A stretch of 64,000 nt of DNA from Lysobacterales bacterium (lineage in GTDB: Bacteria; Pseudomonadota; Gammaproteobacteria; Xanthomonadales; Marinicellaceae), in NCBI GenBank assembly GCA_026988115.1, contig JALSLV010000026.1:1-64000 (forward strand), in the 5' to 3' direction. Shown here piece after piece: positions 26,266-35,295 of the stretch. The notes under the pieces are model-generated. The model ran no database searches and had not been told where the DNA came from. It worked only from the letters and a program-made list of their open reading frames with translations. How positions within the stretch are numbered: the first letter of the stretch is position 1; every line of letters begins with the position of its first letter. The translations under genes and the position numbers were made by a program.

Positions 26266-26724
26266 TTAGGGGCTAAGATAGGAATAACCTTGCTGTTGCA
26301 AGTCCATCATGCGCGGCACTCCGTTTTTTACAACCACAACATCATCAATCAAATCCAAATCAATGCCTTTTGTTCTTTTGATGGTTTTTATGGTATCGCC
26401 ACAGGCAGAAAAGATAACATCTTGCATCATTAAACTTTCTATGCGTTTGCGAAATTCGCTTTGCTTGGTGACAAAATAGATGCCTGGTCCGTAAGCGACC
26501 AATTCAATTTCAACATTGTCAACACCATAATATTTAGAGACATTAACAATATTTGAAATGACTTCGGACTGCACCTCTGGGTCTCGAGTATTCATTTGAA
26601 TAACCAATTTATGAATTTCAAAATCATCATTTTTACTGCTGTTATCATTGGCAATGACAGGCGTTTGAATGGCGCAGGCATTAACTAAAATAAGGCTGAA
26701 AATAAAGGCTATTTTTTTTATCAT
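26266..26724 (-). CDS. Exported DsrE-family-like protein
   Basis: I start at ATG 26724 (MIKKIAFIFSLILVNACA); the frame extends four codons to a GTG. The signal contains VNAC, so it may be lipidated. The mature part has the DsrE/DsrF Rossmann-like pattern: HKLVIQMNTRDPEVQSEVISNIVNVSKYYG, VEIELVAYGPGIYFV, LMMQDVIFSACGDTIK (a single Cys at the usual position) and a conserved end GVPRMMDLQQQGYSYLSP. Family members often relay sulfur or act in redox stress; here that is only possible. Confidence 0.72.
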   Translation of the reverse strand: MIKKIAFIFSLILVNACAIQTPVIANDNSSKNDDFEIHKLVIQMNTRDPEVQSEVISNIVNVSKYYGVDNVEIELVAYGPGIYFVTKQSEFRKRIESLMMQDVIFSACGDTIKTIKRTKGIDLDLIDDVVVVKNGVPRMMDLQQQGYSYLSP

Positions 26725-26802
26725 GATATTTCTCACTTGAAATCAATATTATTGAACCATATTATAAGCCAACTGTCATAACATGGTCAAAAATATAAGC
26801 AG

Positions 26803-27807
26803 ATGAATATGGATAATAATAATTCAGAGAATAATTTAATAGAAACGGCACAAATTTTTCAAAAAGTGAGTGCTTCCTTATCACAAGAAATCTTTGGGCA
26901 AGCCAAATTAGTGGATAGATTACTAATGGCTTTACTGTCCCACGGGCATTTACTCGTAGAGGGCGCTCCAGGTTTGGCAAAAACAACAGCAATTAAAGCC
27001 TTAGCGGATAGACTTGAAGGGGACTTTAAACGCATTCAGTTTACTCCTGATTTGTTGCCTTCAGATTTAACGGGTACAGAAATATACCGAGCACAAACGG
27101 GTGAATTTGAATTTCAAAAAGGTCCACTATTCCATAACTTAATTTTAGCTGACGAAGTCAATAGAGCACCTGCCAAAGTGCAATCCGCTTTACTCGAGGC
27201 TATGGGAGAACAACAAATTACCATAGGCAGTACAACTTATCCATTGCCTAAATTGTTTTTAGTTATGGCAACGCAAAATCCAATTGAACAAGAAGGCACG
27301 TATCCATTGCCAGAAGCGCAGTTGGATAGATTTCAAATGCATGTTGCCATTGGTTATCCTGATGCAGAAACAGAAAAAGATATTTTAAAACTTGCTCAAA
27401 ATAGAGACAAAGAGGGTTATGAAAAACCAGCAAAAGATTCTGTGTTTTTAACCCAAGAAGTGGTGTTTGCTGCTCAACAACACGTGTTGAATCTCTATGT
27501 GGCTGAAAATCTTGAAAGTTATATGGTTGAGCTTATTCTCGCCACCAGGAACCCCGAAAAATACGATAAGCAGTTAGCTGAAATGATTAATTATGGAGGT
27601 TCACCTCGCGCCACTATTGCCTTAGATAGGTGTGCAAGAGCTCATGCATTCTTAAGAGGTCGTGACCATTTATTGCCTGAAGATATTCATGCTGTTATTC
27701 ATGATGTTTTGCGTCATCGCCTGATTTTGAGTTTTGAGGCAGAAGTTGAAGGGGTGACACCCGATGATATTATTGATCGTTTGTTGCGTGTAGTACCGAT
27801 TGTATAA
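26803..27807 (+). CDS. MoxR-family AAA+ ATPase
   Basis: First gene of a six-gene MoxR/Bat operon. Walker A VEGAPGLAKTTAIKAL, Walker B LILADEVNRAPAKVQSALLEAMGE, sensor 1 ATQNPIEQEGTYPLPEAQLDRF and the C-terminal lid (GGSPRATIALDRCARAHAFLRGRDHLLPEDI) are all present. Length 334 is usual. Such ATPases act as chaperones that load metals or assemble complexes with VWA proteins. A second ATG lies two codons downstream. DUF58 follows after 3 bp. Confidence 0.92.
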   Translation: MNMDNNNSENNLIETAQIFQKVSASLSQEIFGQAKLVDRLLMALLSHGHLLVEGAPGLAKTTAIKALADRLEGDFKRIQFTPDLLPSDLTGTEIYRAQTGEFEFQKGPLFHNLILADEVNRAPAKVQSALLEAMGEQQITIGSTTYPLPKLFLVMATQNPIEQEGTYPLPEAQLDRFQMHVAIGYPDAETEKDILKLAQNRDKEGYEKPAKDSVFLTQEVVFAAQQHVLNLYVAENLESYMVELILATRNPEKYDKQLAEMINYGGSPRATIALDRCARAHAFLRGRDHLLPEDIHAVIHDVLRHRLILSFEAEVEGVTPDDIIDRLLRVVPIV

Positions 27808-27810
27808 ATC

Positions 27811-28740
27811 ATGAACTCAGCTACTCAAGTCACCACAAAAGCTTTGGTTGCACAGCAATCTTATGCAAAGACATTGTCACTGTCCAGTCGCAAGAAAGCA
27901 ACTTCTGCGATTTCGGGTTTGCATGACTCACGTTTTCGTGGACGAGGTATGGACTACCAAGAGTCGCGGGTTTACCAAGCGGGCGACGATATTCGTAACA
28001 TGGATTGGTTGGTGACTGCCCGAACTGGAACGGCTCATACAAAATTATTTCAGGAAGAAAGAGAGCGACCTATACATATTATTATGGATACTAATGTATC
28101 GATGGATTTTGGTACCCGCAAAGAGTTCAAGTCGGTTACGGCTGCAAAAGTCGCTTCTTTATTAGCATGGGCTGCGGTTAAAAATGGCGATAGAGTGGGT
28201 GTTATGAGTTATGGGAAAAATGGAATCCATCATGAAAAGCCAGTGGGTGGCAAACGTGGGATGATGCGATTGATTGCGCATTTGGTTCAATCATCTAATA
28301 ATGAATCAGAAAAAAATACGCCTTTAGAAGAGGCATTGCAGCGTTTACGAACAATTATTCGTCCTGGTTCTTTAGTTATTGTTGTCAGTGATTTTTATCA
28401 TTTAGGAAAAGACGTTAAAAGGCATTTAATTCAACTGAGCAAGCATAATGATGTTTTGTCCTTTTTCATTAGCGATAAATTTGAAGTTAGCACACCCCTA
28501 CCAGCAGTTTATGGAATCCAAAATCAAGACAAAACAGTTGTGTTTAATAGTGCAAAAGAGTCCCAGAAAAAATCAATGCAACAAAAACAGAACCAGCATT
28601 TAGAAAATATTTACCAAAACATACAAAAATCAGGTGTGCCTGTTATCCCTGTGATGACCGATGATAAGGTTGAAGAAAAAGTAAAGCAAGGACTTAAATC
28701 ACCGGCTGCTGCGTGGTCCTCATGGAGGAAAATAGTCTGA
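27811..28740 (+). CDS. DUF58 (VWA-like) protein of the Bat operon
   Basis: 309 residues with the DUF58 signature GRGMDYQESRVYQAGDDIRNMDWLVTARTG, HTKLFQEERERPIHIIMDTNVSMDFGT (MIDAS-like DxNxS) and LVIVVSDFYHL. These proteins always accompany MoxR ATPases and are thought to be its partner or substrate adaptor. The stop overlaps the start of the next gene by one base. Confidence 0.88.
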   Translation: MNSATQVTTKALVAQQSYAKTLSLSSRKKATSAISGLHDSRFRGRGMDYQESRVYQAGDDIRNMDWLVTARTGTAHTKLFQEERERPIHIIMDTNVSMDFGTRKEFKSVTAAKVASLLAWAAVKNGDRVGVMSYGKNGIHHEKPVGGKRGMMRLIAHLVQSSNNESEKNTPLEEALQRLRTIIRPGSLVIVVSDFYHLGKDVKRHLIQLSKHNDVLSFFISDKFEVSTPLPAVYGIQNQDKTVVFNSAKESQKKSMQQKQNQHLENIYQNIQKSGVPVIPVMTDDKVEEKVKQGLKSPAAAWSSWRKIV

Positions 28741-29228
28741 TGGTTAAAACCGCACAACAATTGCAATTAAGAGATATTCATATGCCTGATGCGCCAAGTT
28801 TTTGGCCGCTTGCCCCAGGTTGGTGGGTTTTAATTGTTATCGCCTTAGTGGTTATTTATTTCTTTTACAGCTATTGGAAAAAACAGCACAAGAAAAAACA
28901 ACTTATTGCTTTAATGCAAAGGCAATTAATGACTATTCATGATGAATTCCGGACAGATAAAGATAAACACAAGTTAGCGGTTGCTGTTTCTGATTTGCTT
29001 AAACGGTTTGTTCGCTATGTGCTCAAAGATTCTGCTGCTGCCTCGTTAACAGGTCAGCAATGGTTAGACTACTTAAATAGCAAAAGCCCTAACGCTATTT
29101 TTAATGAATTCACTGTGCCGTTAACTCAAGCACAATATATTGCCGCACCAGAATTTGATGTACCTAGTCTTATTGCGGCAGTGAAAAATTATTTTCCAGT
29201 TGCCATTAAGCATCAGGAGAAAGGTTAA
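28740..29228 (+). CDS. DUF4381 membrane protein of the Bat operon
   Basis: The first residues are MVKTAQQLQLRDIHMPDAPSFWPLAPGWW, then one membrane helix (VLIVIALVVIYFFYSYW), then a cytosolic helical domain with VSDLLKRFVRYVL and SLTGQQWLDYLNS. I choose ATG 28740, overlapping the DUF58 stop as TGATG, with GGAGG 11 bases upstream; the open frame extends to 28713. It is a standard linker gene between DUF58 and the VWA proteins. Confidence 0.82.
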   Translation: MVKTAQQLQLRDIHMPDAPSFWPLAPGWWVLIVIALVVIYFFYSYWKKQHKKKQLIALMQRQLMTIHDEFRTDKDKHKLAVAVSDLLKRFVRYVLKDSAAASLTGQQWLDYLNSKSPNAIFNEFTVPLTQAQYIAAPEFDVPSLIAAVKNYFPVAIKHQEKG

Positions 29229-30196
29229 TGTTAGAGTTTTTATGGATTTGGGTGTTTTTACTGTTGCCATTGCCGCTTTTGGTCTGGTTATTGCCTGCGG
29301 TTAAACAAGCCAGCATAACTACGGTTAAAGTGCCGTTTTTCAATCATTTTTGGCAATCATTATCTGGTGTTAATCAACAAACAAAATGGTGGTTGAAGTT
29401 ATTGGCAATTCTTGCTTGGATACTGTTGTTGGTAGCCGCAGCAAAACCCGTGTGGATAGGTGATGCCATTGCTTTGCCCGTTGAGGGGCGAGACTTGATG
29501 ATGGCAGTTGATGTTTCAGGTTCCATGCAAGAAAAAGACATGAAAATTAATGGGCGAGAGGTTGATAGATTAACCATGATTAAATACGTTGCAGGTGACT
29601 TTATCCAGCGCCGCAAAGGTGATCGCATTGGTCTTATTTTATTTGGGCAACAAGCTTACTTGCAAACGCCACTAAGTTTTGACCGTAAAACCGTAAAAAC
29701 CTTATTAGATGAATCCATTATTGGTATTGCAGGTAAAGCAACGGCCATTGGTGATGCCATTGGATTGGCAGTTAAACGGGTTCGCAGAACTAATGACAAT
29801 AACCGAATTCTAATTCTATTAACCGATGGGCAAAATACCGCAGGTGAAATTCAGCCGTTAAAAGCAGCAGAACTTGCACAAAAAGAAGGCTTAAAGATAT
29901 ACACCATTGGTATTGGTGCAGATGAAGTTTATCGCCGTACTATTTTTGGCAATAGGCGAGTAAATCCTTCATTAGATTTAGATGAAGCGACTTTAAGAAA
30001 AATTGCTAAAATGACTGGTGGACAATATTTTCGTGCCAGAAACACCAAAGATTTAAACAAGATTTATGCCATGTTGGATAAATTAGAACCGTTGGCAAAA
30101 GAAGATCAGTTTTATCGTCCAACAAAGGATTTATTTTATTATCCATTGGCTTTATCGATGCTTTTATTATTAACTTTATTTAGGATTAGGAGTTAA
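29228..30196 (+). CDS. batA: BatA-like VWA-domain membrane protein
   Basis: 322 residues with two N-terminal membrane helices, a VWA domain with an intact MIDAS (MMAVDVSGSMQEKDM, then the Thr segment GKATAIGDAIGLAVKR and the Asp segment ILLTDGQNTAG), and a C-terminal helix (YPLALSMLLLLTLFRI). The VWA domain should face the periplasm and bind a divalent cation and protein partners. The start overlaps the preceding stop by one base; the next gene follows after one base. Confidence 0.9.
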   Translation: MLEFLWIWVFLLLPLPLLVWLLPAVKQASITTVKVPFFNHFWQSLSGVNQQTKWWLKLLAILAWILLLVAAAKPVWIGDAIALPVEGRDLMMAVDVSGSMQEKDMKINGREVDRLTMIKYVAGDFIQRRKGDRIGLILFGQQAYLQTPLSFDRKTVKTLLDESIIGIAGKATAIGDAIGLAVKRVRRTNDNNRILILLTDGQNTAGEIQPLKAAELAQKEGLKIYTIGIGADEVYRRTIFGNRRVNPSLDLDEATLRKIAKMTGGQYFRARNTKDLNKIYAMLDKLEPLAKEDQFYRPTKDLFYYPLALSMLLLLTLFRIRS

Positions 30197-30197
30197 T

Positions 30198-32111
30198 ATG
30201 GAATACTTATCGCAATTGCACTTTATACGTCCCTTGGTTTTATGGGCATTTCCGCTTGTTGCTATAATTTTGTGGTATTTGCAACAAAAAAACGGCAAAG
30301 AAGATGGCTGGTCAAAAATATGTGACCCTCAATTGTTGAGTGCCATAAAAGTTAAATCAGCTTCTCAAGGCAGTCGTTTGACTTGGTTGTTATGGCCCAT
30401 TAGCTTTGTTGCTATCTTAGCATTAGCAGGTCCAGCTTTTCAAAAGCTTCCAACCCCTGTGATAAAAAATCAATCGGCTTTGGTTATAGCCTTAGATGTT
30501 TCTAAGAGTATGTTAGCAGATGATATAAAACCTAACCGACTTGAGCGTGCAAAATACAAGATTAATGATATTTTAGAAAAACGCAAAGATGGACAGACGG
30601 CATTGTTGGTTTACTCAGGTGATGCATTTGTTGTGACGCCTTTAACCGATGATACCCAAACCATTGCCTTGATGTTAAAGGCAATTAGCCCTGAAATTAT
30701 GCCAGTGCAAGGTTCGCGAGTGGATATCGCTTTGAGAAAAGCCAAAGATTTACTTAAACAAGCGGGATATCCAGCAGGAGATGTGCTTTTGATTGCTGAT
30801 GGAGTCAATGCTTCAAGAGCGAATAAAGTGGCAAAGGATTTGGCTAATGAAAGAATTAAAGTATCTGTGTTAGGTGTAGGCACCAAAGAAGGAGCACCAA
30901 TTCCTTTGCAATCGGGTTTTGTTAAAGACCGTCAGGGCAATATTGTTATTCCAAAATTAGAACTTTCACAATTGAAAGATTTGGCATCAAAAGCAAAGGG
31001 GCGATTTGCCCAAATTACTGGTGATTCCTCGGATATTGATTATCTTTTACCCGAAGTGGTCAATGATGAGAAGCAAGCCCAAAATTTTGAAGAGCAAGAA
31101 GATGGTTTTGACTCACAAAAATACATCGATGAAGGACCATGGTTAGTGCTGTTATTAATCCCTTTGGTGGCATTGTTATTTAGAAAAGGACTGTTGTTGG
31201 GGTTGTTTTTGGTTGTGGGTTTGCATTCTCCACAATCATCTTATGCTTTTGATTTTGATGATTTATGGCTTAATGCCGATCAACAAGCCGCAAGACTATT
31301 GCAACAAGGCGATGCTAAAAAGGCTTTGGAGTTAGCAAAATCAAACCAATGGAAAGCCACTGCTGCATTTAAAAATAAAGACTATAAACAAGCACAAAAT
31401 TTATTTAATGATGGCAGCGCAGATGGATTTTACAATCAAGGCAATGCCTTAGCAGCTGCAGGAAAATTGGAACAAGCACTCAAATCTTACCAACAAGCAT
31501 TGAAGCTTCGTCCTCAAGATGAGGACACCTTGTTTAATAAGAAACAAGTGGAAGAAGCACTTGAAAAACAACAAGAGCAACAACAAAAAGACCAAGAAAA
31601 TCAAAATAAAAAGGATAAAGATAAAGATAAAGATAAGCAAGATCAAGACAAGAAAAATCAAGACCAACAAGAACAAGATAAAAAGAACCAAGAAAATCAA
31701 GACTCTGAAGATAAGCAGAGTCAACAAGATCAAGAGAAAAAAGAAGGCGAGGGTGAAAATAAAGATTCTCAGCAGAATCAAGAAGATAACCCCGAACAAA
31801 AACAAGATGAAGAAAAATCTTCACAAATGAGTGAAGAAGATAAAAAGAAACAAGAAGAAGAACAAAAAAAGCTGGAACAAGCCGATAAAAAAGCCAAAGA
31901 AAAGCAGCAAAAAGAACAACAACAAAAAGAACAAGAAGCGAAACAGAAAAAGCTAACGCCGCAAGAAATGGCAGAAGAAGCAGAAAACAAAGAAGCGATT
32001 GAACAATGGTTGCGACGCATTCCTGATGATCCAGGTGGATTATTGCGACGTAAATTTTATTACCAGTACAATCAACAAAATAATAAACCCGATGAAACCG
32101 AAGATTGGTAG
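30198..32111 (+). CDS. batB: BatB-BatC fusion: VWA plus TPR with long charged low-complexity tail
   Basis: A 637-residue membrane protein. It has two N-terminal helices, a VWA domain (VIALDVSKSMLADDIKPNRLERAKY, QGSRVDIALRKA, LIADGVNAS), two more helices near 320-350, and TPR repeats (GFYNQGNALAAAGKLEQALKSYQQALKLRP). About 130 residues of almost only K, Q, E, D and N follow. The conserved end is EAIEQWLRRIPDDPGGLLRRKFYYQY. In other species BatB and BatC are separate genes. The low-complexity part is read cleanly in this frame although long antisense frames run opposite it. Confidence 0.88.
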   Translation: MEYLSQLHFIRPLVLWAFPLVAIILWYLQQKNGKEDGWSKICDPQLLSAIKVKSASQGSRLTWLLWPISFVAILALAGPAFQKLPTPVIKNQSALVIALDVSKSMLADDIKPNRLERAKYKINDILEKRKDGQTALLVYSGDAFVVTPLTDDTQTIALMLKAISPEIMPVQGSRVDIALRKAKDLLKQAGYPAGDVLLIADGVNASRANKVAKDLANERIKVSVLGVGTKEGAPIPLQSGFVKDRQGNIVIPKLELSQLKDLASKAKGRFAQITGDSSDIDYLLPEVVNDEKQAQNFEEQEDGFDSQKYIDEGPWLVLLLIPLVALLFRKGLLLGLFLVVGLHSPQSSYAFDFDDLWLNADQQAARLLQQGDAKKALELAKSNQWKATAAFKNKDYKQAQNLFNDGSADGFYNQGNALAAAGKLEQALKSYQQALKLRPQDEDTLFNKKQVEEALEKQQEQQQKDQENQNKKDKDKDKDKQDQDKKNQDQQEQDKKNQENQDSEDKQSQQDQEKKEGEGENKDSQQNQEDNPEQKQDEEKSSQMSEEDKKKQEEEQKKLEQADKKAKEKQQKEQQQKEQEAKQKKLTPQEMAEEAENKEAIEQWLRRIPDDPGGLLRRKFYYQYNQQNNKPDETEDW

Positions 32112-32115
32112 AAAT

Positions 32116-33783
32116 ATGAAAAAAATAACAATCATACTCTCATTAATAATAATGACTTTTGTGAGTCAGGCAAAAGTGACTGCCACCGTTGACCGCACAA
32201 AAATTATTATTGGTGAAACTTTTAATTTAACAATTTCTGTTGATTCCAATACCAATGAACAACCCGATTTGAGTGAACTGCAAGAGGTGTTTCAAGTCCT
32301 TGGAACAAGTCAATCATCTTCGACACAAATAATAAATGGCAGTTACTCGGTGAATAAATCCTGGCAGATTTCCCTTATGCCATCAGCAGTGGGTAAAAAC
32401 ACCATTCCACCTATTAAACTGGGTAATGAGATGACGCGAGCCATCCAAGTGGAAGTGGTTAAATCAGATCCAAATGCAAAGGCAAATGGTGATTTGTTTA
32501 TTGAAGTTGAAACCGATAAAACCTCTGCGTTTGTCAAAGAACAAATAGTCATTACGGTCAAGCTGTTTTATTCCATGTCTTTAAGCGAAGGCAGTTTGTC
32601 AGAACCAATCGCAAGCAATGCAATTGTGACTCAATTAGATAAAGGAACAACCTACAGTACAAACAGAAACGGTAGAAATTATACCGTGCTTGAGAGACAC
32701 TATGCACTGTTTGCCGAAAAAAGTGGTACCTTAGAAGTGAACCCCATCATTTTTAGTGGCAGAGATAACAGCTCCAGAAGAAGTTTTAGTATGTTTTCTA
32801 CAGGCAAGCCAGTGCGAGCGGTTGCAAAGCCATTAACTTTTGAAATCAAGCCTATTCCACAAAGTGCCATTGGCAAAGATTGGATTCCTGCACAAAATGT
32901 GCAATTGTCACAACAATGGAGCGAAGGTGAATACAAAGTGGGCGAACCCATAACACGAACAATAACAGTTTACGTAGAAGGTTTGGGAGAAACTCAAGTG
33001 CCTGATATTAAATTGGGTGATATTCCTGATGTCAGAATTTACCCAGAGCAACCGCAAACCCAAGAAGAAAAAACACCACAAACGATTAAAACTTATAAAC
33101 AAGTTAAAATTGCATTGATTCCGACCCACGCCGGAGCGATACGCATACCTGAGTATAAGTTAGAATGGTTTAATACCCAAACGGGTAAGACTCAATACGC
33201 TAAATTGCCTCCGGTAACTCTGCAAGTTGCTGCAGGTGATTATGCAATGGAAAAGCCTGCAATACAAAACATTTTCAAAAATAAAGAAAAGCCAAGTCAG
33301 TTAAGTGCTAAAGCCGAAGACACCGCGACTACTGAGGTTAAAATAGTTAAACAAGAAGATTCATTGTGGAAAATTGCAACGGCATTTTTTGCCTTGCTTT
33401 GGGTGTTAACGGTGTTATATTGGATGAATACTAAAAAGCAAAAAACGCCAAGTAAAGTAACCCAAAAGCCTGCTAAGATAAGCAAGAATCAAATATTATA
33501 CGCCATTGAAAATCGCAACCCTAAAGAGCTGCAAACGGTGTTAATTGATTGGTGGAATCAACAGTACAAAGAGGCTAAAGTAACCAATCTAGCGCAACTT
33601 AAATCGCATGTTAATCCGACCATGCAAAAATTAATTGATGACCTGCAATCACAATTGTACACAAATGCAAAAGATTTAAAATTTGATAAAGCCTTGTGGA
33701 ATAAACAAGTTAAGGGAAGTGGTTTGAAAAAAATAACCCAAAAGCAATCATCGGATTCAAATGAATTGCCAACACTTTATTAA
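32116..33783 (+). CDS. batD: BatD-like oxygen-tolerance protein
   Basis: The signal peptide MKKITIILSLIIMTFVSQA begins at ATG 32116, 4 bp after BatB; the open frame reaches back to 31999 inside batB and should be ignored. The periplasmic part is built from Ig-like strands (VTATVDRTKIIIGETFNLTISVD, QVLGTSQSSSTQIINGSYS, FVKEQIVITVKLFYSM), with a membrane helix near WKIATAFFALLWVLTVLYWM and a short cytosolic tail. It closes the MoxR operon. In Bacteroides the bat genes are linked to aerotolerance; in this organism the target is unknown. Confidence 0.87.
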   Translation: MKKITIILSLIIMTFVSQAKVTATVDRTKIIIGETFNLTISVDSNTNEQPDLSELQEVFQVLGTSQSSSTQIINGSYSVNKSWQISLMPSAVGKNTIPPIKLGNEMTRAIQVEVVKSDPNAKANGDLFIEVETDKTSAFVKEQIVITVKLFYSMSLSEGSLSEPIASNAIVTQLDKGTTYSTNRNGRNYTVLERHYALFAEKSGTLEVNPIIFSGRDNSSRRSFSMFSTGKPVRAVAKPLTFEIKPIPQSAIGKDWIPAQNVQLSQQWSEGEYKVGEPITRTITVYVEGLGETQVPDIKLGDIPDVRIYPEQPQTQEEKTPQTIKTYKQVKIALIPTHAGAIRIPEYKLEWFNTQTGKTQYAKLPPVTLQVAAGDYAMEKPAIQNIFKNKEKPSQLSAKAEDTATTEVKIVKQEDSLWKIATAFFALLWVLTVLYWMNTKKQKTPSKVTQKPAKISKNQILYAIENRNPKELQTVLIDWWNQQYKEAKVTNLAQLKSHVNPTMQKLIDDLQSQLYTNAKDLKFDKALWNKQVKGSGLKKITQKQSSDSNELPTLY

Positions 33784-33863
33784 CCCCAAATGCCAATTGC
33801 GTGAAATAATAATTTAAAACCAGTGGGCTGTGGCATATAATAAATTCTTTTAAAAAGAGAGTC

Positions 33864-33869
33864 TAAAAT
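33864..33869 (+). promoter_or_regulatory. -10 box giving a leaderless surE mRNA
   Basis: TAAAAT ends 6 bases before ATG 33876, so +1 would coincide with the start codon. No Shine-Dalgarno or strong -35 is seen. Confidence 0.4.
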
Positions 33870-33875
33870 ATCCGC

Positions 33876-34634
33876 ATGCACTTTTTAGTTAGTAATGATG
33901 ATGGTATCAATGCCACAGGTATCAAAGCCTTAACTCAAGCGTTAGAGAAGCTTGGTAATATTACCGTTTACGCACCCAGTGGTGATCGTTCTGGAGCGAG
34001 TAATTCCCTAACATTGGATAGACCTGTGCGTATTCATAAAGTGGCAAATAACAAGTTTTCTGTTGATGGAACACCAACAGATTGTGTGCATATGGCACTA
34101 ACTGGATTAATGGATAATGTGCCAGATATGGTGGTATCAGGAATTAATAATGCGGCGAACCTTGGTGATGATGTTTTGTATTCTGGAACAGTGGCAGCTG
34201 CAATTGAAGGGCGTTATTTGGGTTTATCCGCAATTGCCTTTTCCTTAGCAACCTCTCATAAAAGTGATCAAGTAAGGCATTTTGAAACGGCACAGTATTT
34301 TGTTAAAAAAATTATTCAAAACCTTCAGAAAAATCCTTTAGAAAAAGAATCTATACTCAATATTAATATTCCGAATTTACCGATTGATGAGGTAAAAGGC
34401 ATCAAAGTGACGCGTTTTGGTAATCGCCATAAGGCAGAAAATACCGTTCAAGAACTCGATCCGCGCGGCAGGAAAATATATTGGATAGGTCCAGCAGGCC
34501 CTGAGGCGGATGCCGGAGAAGGAACTGATTTTCATGCCATTAAAAATGGCTATGTTTCTATCACTCCCATGCAAGTTGATATGACCAAGCACAGTGTATT
34601 AGAAAGCATCAAAAGTTGGAGTCAAACAATCTAA
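33876..34634 (+). CDS. surE: 5'/3'-nucleotidase and exopolyphosphatase SurE
   Basis: Metal-dependent phosphatase of 252 residues, active on nucleoside monophosphates and linked to stationary-phase survival. The N-terminus LVSNDDGINATGI gives the metal-binding NDD; APSGDRSGASNSLTLDRP, VSGINNAANLGDDVLYSGTVAAAIEGR and the C-terminal TPMQVDMTKH are also family features. The stop overlaps the pcm start. It heads surE-pcm-nlpD, the usual gammaproteobacterial order. Confidence 0.95.
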   Translation: MHFLVSNDDGINATGIKALTQALEKLGNITVYAPSGDRSGASNSLTLDRPVRIHKVANNKFSVDGTPTDCVHMALTGLMDNVPDMVVSGINNAANLGDDVLYSGTVAAAIEGRYLGLSAIAFSLATSHKSDQVRHFETAQYFVKKIIQNLQKNPLEKESILNINIPNLPIDEVKGIKVTRFGNRHKAENTVQELDPRGRKIYWIGPAGPEADAGEGTDFHAIKNGYVSITPMQVDMTKHSVLESIKSWSQTI

Positions 34635-35290
34635 TGAAATCAGCAGTTGGTATTGGCATGACTTCTCAACGCACGAGAAATCGCATGATTGAGCGCTTAC
34701 AAAATCAAGGCATAAAAGATCAACGTGTGTTAGCAGCGATGTCCCGTGTTCCACGGCATTTATTTATGGACGAAGCCATGGCACACCGAGCTTATGAAGA
34801 TACGGCGTTACCAATAAAACATGGTCAATACATCTCTCAGCCTTGGGTCGTTGCTCGAATGACCGAAGTTGTATTGGAGTGTGAACCCCAAAAAGTATTA
34901 GAAATCGGTACAGGGTCGGGCTATCAAGCTGCCATTTTAGGGCAATTAGTTGAGCAGGTTTTTAGTGTTGAACGCATAGATGATTTGACCCGTATCGCAC
35001 GACGACGCTTTATTAAATTAGGTTACATGAATGTTCGCACCAAAACAGGCGATGGATTTCAAGGGTGGAACAATGAGGCTCCTTATGATTTAATTATTGC
35101 AACAGCAGCACCTGAGAATGTTCCCGAGGAACTGCTTAAACAGTTGAAAGTAGATGGCGTGATGTTATTGCCACTGGGTGATAATCAGTCTCAAAGTTTG
35201 GTGAAAATTACCAAAACAAACAAAGGTTATCTGGAAGAAAAACTAGAAGCTGTATTTTTTGTTCCTTTTTTACAAGGAGTAGTCAGGTAA
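34634..35290 (+). CDS. pcm: Protein-L-isoaspartate O-methyltransferase
   Basis: Repairs isoaspartyl residues using SAM. The family signature is clear: MTSQRTRNRMIERL, VPRHLFMDEAMAHRAYEDTALPI, GQYISQPWVVARMTE, and the SAM site VLEIGTGSGYQAAIL. The DGFQGWNNEAPYDLIIATAAPENVPEELL stretch also fits. The chosen start is the ATG sharing a base with the surE stop (TAATG); the frame extends six codons upstream. Length 218 from this start is normal. Confidence 0.95.
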   Translation: MKSAVGIGMTSQRTRNRMIERLQNQGIKDQRVLAAMSRVPRHLFMDEAMAHRAYEDTALPIKHGQYISQPWVVARMTEVVLECEPQKVLEIGTGSGYQAAILGQLVEQVFSVERIDDLTRIARRRFIKLGYMNVRTKTGDGFQGWNNEAPYDLIIATAAPENVPEELLKQLKVDGVMLLPLGDNQSQSLVKITKTNKGYLEEKLEAVFFVPFLQGVVR

Positions 35291-35295
35291 GTGCT

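Noticed and set aside
31449-31830. Several open frames on both strands opposite the charged part of batB.
   Set aside because: They are by-products of the repetitive A-rich sequence coding for K, Q, E and D; they are low-complexity and have no start signals.
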